Made by a program: the position numbers and the translations under genes. The notes under the pieces are model-generated. The model saw nothing but the letters and a program-made list of their open reading frames with translations, ran no database searches and was not told where the DNA came from. Source: Sinotaia quadrata (taxonomy: Eukaryota; Mollusca; Gastropoda; Architaenioglossa; Viviparidae). From it: DNA of 64,000 nt. Shown in pieces: positions 61,241 through 64,000 of the stretch. The stretch spans positions 14,913,975 through 14,977,974 of the forward strand of contig CM054183.1 of NCBI GenBank assembly GCA_028829895.1. Reading direction: 5' to 3'. Each line of letters begins with the position of its first letter. The stretch's first letter is position 1.

Positions 61241-63134
61241 GTAAGCTGGTTTTATTGTTGCACAATAAACGTCTCCCCTTGCTTGAGAGAGCAGTGAACT
61301 GGCTCTATGCACTGACGTCATAACAAGCTTTTAACATAAGTAGATAAAGTATTGATATTATTAAATAATGTCTTAAAAATTAATAATAACAGACAAAGTA
61401 TTGATATAAAAATATAAAATGAAGATTAAAGCAAATAAACATATCAGGGCAATATACTGATAGTATTAAATGAAGTCATTGAAGAAAATTAACTTAACAG
61501 GACTGATATTATTAAATCATGTCATTAAAGCTATTTTACACAACTAGACATAGTATTGATGTTATACAATTATGTCATAAAACACTCTTAGACAGTAGGA
61601 GAATCCAGTAGTTTTTTTTTCAGCGTACTGAACTAAACTTTCAAGAATGGACATCGGTTGCATTCTCATTTTTGGATAATAAAATTTTTTTTCTTTAGAA
61701 GACATTAATATACATTTTGCGACAGGTTATCTTAAATAATCACGAGATGGGTGTCTTAAGTTATGAGAATATTATTATCAACTCTCCACATTATGATAAA
61801 TGCACACCTCTCAATTTGCGGACATGAGTGAAGGAACAACTGCTATTTCCCATTAAGCCCTATCCTTCAGGTCGACACAATAGTTCAGTATTGACCCGGC
61901 ATGTCCCAATAACCAGCAACGGGATACTCGATTTTAAGATTTTATGCACGACTTATTAATTATTATGTAACTGCCCTAACCCACTACTACAAATCTCTGT
62001 CTCAGGAAAGCATGTGAACCAGAGAGCGTGGGTGTTTAAGAAGGAAATAGTAAATTTATTAATATGAATTACCTACACATTATATAATATATTCCGCATT
62101 GAACCAAGCACATTAAGAAGTATATGATATATACACAGGAACAAATATACACATGTTTTCAAATCAATATGGTTCAAGTCCAAAAGTTCTCTTGATAACT
62201 GTCTATAAGAGCTCTCCTAAATTATCTCCCCTAGAGAGCTCCTGGGATATCCTATTTTTAGACATACATCGATCAAATGACAGGTAAACAAATATACAAA
62301 TAATTTACAATATGAGATACAAGGAAATTTAAAGTGGTTTGCTTACAAACAGATTGATCACATGACTTCTTACCAATACACTTGCTGGCTGTGCATGACA
62401 TCAGAGGCGAACGTGCACAGGAGGTGATTAAGGAGTCAATATAAGGTAGATATATGGGAGTGCTGCCAAGGACTTTGGAAAAACAAAAATGATTCATGTA
62501 GACAGCTGGACTTAACTGTTTCCCTCCTTAATAATTCCTTAGATTATATTTTACAATTACTGAATACAGTTATTTAGTTCACCTCATGTGAACACTGAAT
62601 TCAGGAAACATGATCTCTTACAAGTGATATACTCTTCCAAAAGCAATCATACGGACTTGAATGAAGTAATATTAACAGACAAGATAGAAATAGGAAATTA
62701 TAAGTTATACGGCAGTATTTTAAAGTATTAGTAACATGAGTAAAGCGCTACACAATTTTATCATAGAATATTTCATACATAAAAGTATATGGAAATGTGA
62801 CAAATGTAGGAGGTATTCCATCTGTAGGCCTGTTATTCATACTCCAGTTAATTCTTCTTTAAGTATTTCATGTGTTGGCCTACTATTCATACTCCAGTTG
62901 ATTCGTATTTTTGTACTCCATATGCAGACTGCTATTTGCACTCCATAGCATAAATGTACTTTGTTGAACTGTACGTATTTGTTTTTTTAGTAGAACGTAA
63001 GTAAGTGATCCTTATCGCTATAAATGTACTTTGTTGAACTGTACGTATTTGTTTTTTTAGTAGAACGTAAGTAAGTGATCCTTATCGCTATAAACACAGT
63101 GTGGTAAGTAAACGATTCATTTTCATTACCGCAG
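61241..63134. other. Host intron, with a 70-bp duplication at its 3' end
   Basis: About 1.9 kb with no exon recognised. From 62951 to 63091 a 70-bp sequence (AAATGTACTTTGTTGAACTG, with a TTTTTTTAG step) is tandemly duplicated just before the next acceptor, so acceptor-like T-rich AG sites occur twice. Confidence 0.6.
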
Positions 63135-63311
63135 GTAACTTCGACTATTGCGTAACTTCTAGGATCAACATTAACGAATGCCCATACACGTCACAACCGG
63201 ACAACAACCAACTGTTCTTTCACAATGCAGCTCCTGGAACGAACTTCACATGTGGGTCGACAGAAGCTTTCAACTCTACTTTATGTCGCTGTGATAAAGA
63301 CCCCACAAAAG
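63135..63311 (+). CDS. Exon: chitin-binding-like module 3
   Basis: 177 bp, acceptor CATTACCGCAG, donor GTGAGT, phase 1, the same length as the previous module exon. It encodes F-D-Y-C, N-E-C-P-Y, F-F-H-N-A-A-P-G-T-N-F-T-C and F-N-S-T-L-C-R-C-D. The F-F-x-H, P-G-T-x-F-x-C and L-C-x-C-D elements resemble the chitin-binding modules that precede the laminin-G part in Pif-type proteins. It is less canonical than module 2. Confidence 0.8.
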
Positions 63312-63934
63312 GTGAGTTAACTCTAGTGGGGTTGGTGTTTGAGTGTGTCTATTTTAGAGTTATCTGTGGAGAGAGTGTGGTAAAACATCAGCCCGCGAGC
63401 GCCATGTTTAGTCCACATTGCGTAGAAACGCTTTCCACCAATATCTCGTGACGGACTAAACACCTGACCTCTTATTAATGGCTCTTGGTCGGACTGGGTA
63501 AACGGTTCTGGATATGACTCTATAAATGTTCTTGTGAACGGCTGGGTAAATATAAAGATCAACGGCTGCATGAACAAGTTACTGATTCGCAGTATGCACT
63601 TTAAACTGAGTGTAACAGTATTATTGCATGGTTTTATGAATAGTTAGATGACTGAGTGTATTATTGCATGGTTTTATGAATAGTTAGTAACTGAGTGTAT
63701 TATTGCATGGTTTTATGAAGAGTTAGATAACTGAGTGTATTATTGCATGGTTTTATGAATAGTTAGATGAGTGAGTGAAAGAATGTATCAAGTGATAACT
63801 AGTTGGATATAATTATGGACGAGTGGGGGACGGACGAGTGAATAGAAGATTTTATATAAAAACGGGTAGAAAGGTAAACTGTGACAGGCACTTACCCAGA
63901 CTGCGAGATTACATTCCATTGAAATTTTCTGCAG
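63312..63934. other. Host intron with about 40-bp tandem repeat
   Basis: From about 63610 to 63775 four copies of GTATTATTGCATGGTTTTAT and TAGTTAGATGACTGA-like blocks recur. No exon was found. Confidence 0.8.
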
Positions 63935-64000
63935 GTTGCGTACCCACCATCGACCTCAATTTCAACACGTTCTCTCCGAACAACTCCGTCAGAATCCAAG
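63935..64000 (+). CDS. Exon (partial): start of laminin-G-like module
   Basis: Acceptor ATTTTCTGCAG, phase 1, running off the window end. The first 22 codons encode G-C-V-P-T-I-D-L-N-F-N-T-F-S-P-N-N. The C-x-P-x-I-D-L-x-F-x element is how laminin-G-like modules begin in shell matrix proteins of Pif/BMSP type. Too little is visible to be certain. Confidence 0.6.

Overview
The window is AT-rich eukaryotic DNA with GT-AG introns, CA/TG, GATA and CAAT microsatellites, tRNA-like SINEs and many nested transposable elements. A spliced gene encoding cysteine-rich modules, an EGF-like module, three chitin-binding modules and the start of a laminin-G-like module resembles the shell- or cuticle-matrix proteins of molluscs (Pif/BMSP type). 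A mollusc or related lophotrochozoan is therefore the most likely source. This is an inference from domain content, not from a database match.

Host gene. Bases 104-1164 and 49394-64000 (+ strand) are parts of one gene that runs off both ends of the window. Its first part is an array of tiny alternating exons, type A (48 bp) and type B (63-66 bp). Every exon is flanked by phase-1 introns and sits in a tandemly duplicated genomic unit. The exons encode CxC-type cysteine repeats. Downstream come a diverged B exon, a Thr-rich/EGF exon (59038-59241), two peritrophin-type chitin-binding exons (60075-60284, 61064-61240), a third chitin-binding-like exon (63135-63311) and the start of a laminin-G-like exon (63935 onward). 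One A exon (53439-53470) has decayed beside a 37-bp minisatellite.

Giant insertion. The intron after exon B1 is interrupted by about 47.5 kb (1318-48825) that is absent from the two neighbouring copies of the same intron. The insert begins AACCCTA and ends TAGGGTT, has related inverted termini, and carries many copies of a subterminal motif (core GCTGGTTTTTAAGC) in its right arm. It also carries an intact five-exon gene (33534-40496, 804 codons) for a tyrosine-recombinase-like protein with two N-terminal zinc fingers and a C-terminal Myb/SANT-like domain. I read the insert as a giant tyrosine-recombinase transposon. It is the most interesting object in the window.

Inside the giant insert. 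Nested elements include a 896-bp satellite in both orientations (7945-10165 minus; 17061-33245 plus), an apparently intact Ty3/gypsy LTR retrotransposon (20677-28976) inserted in one satellite unit, a broken hAT transposase end (16499-16895), several SINE copies, a 1.5-kb repeat present as inverted arms, and other inverted dispersed repeats. The gypsy element has nearly identical 1546-bp LTRs and the unusual domain order gag-protease-integrase-RT-RNase H. Apart from the recombinase and the retroelement polyprotein I see no other convincing protein gene in the insert.
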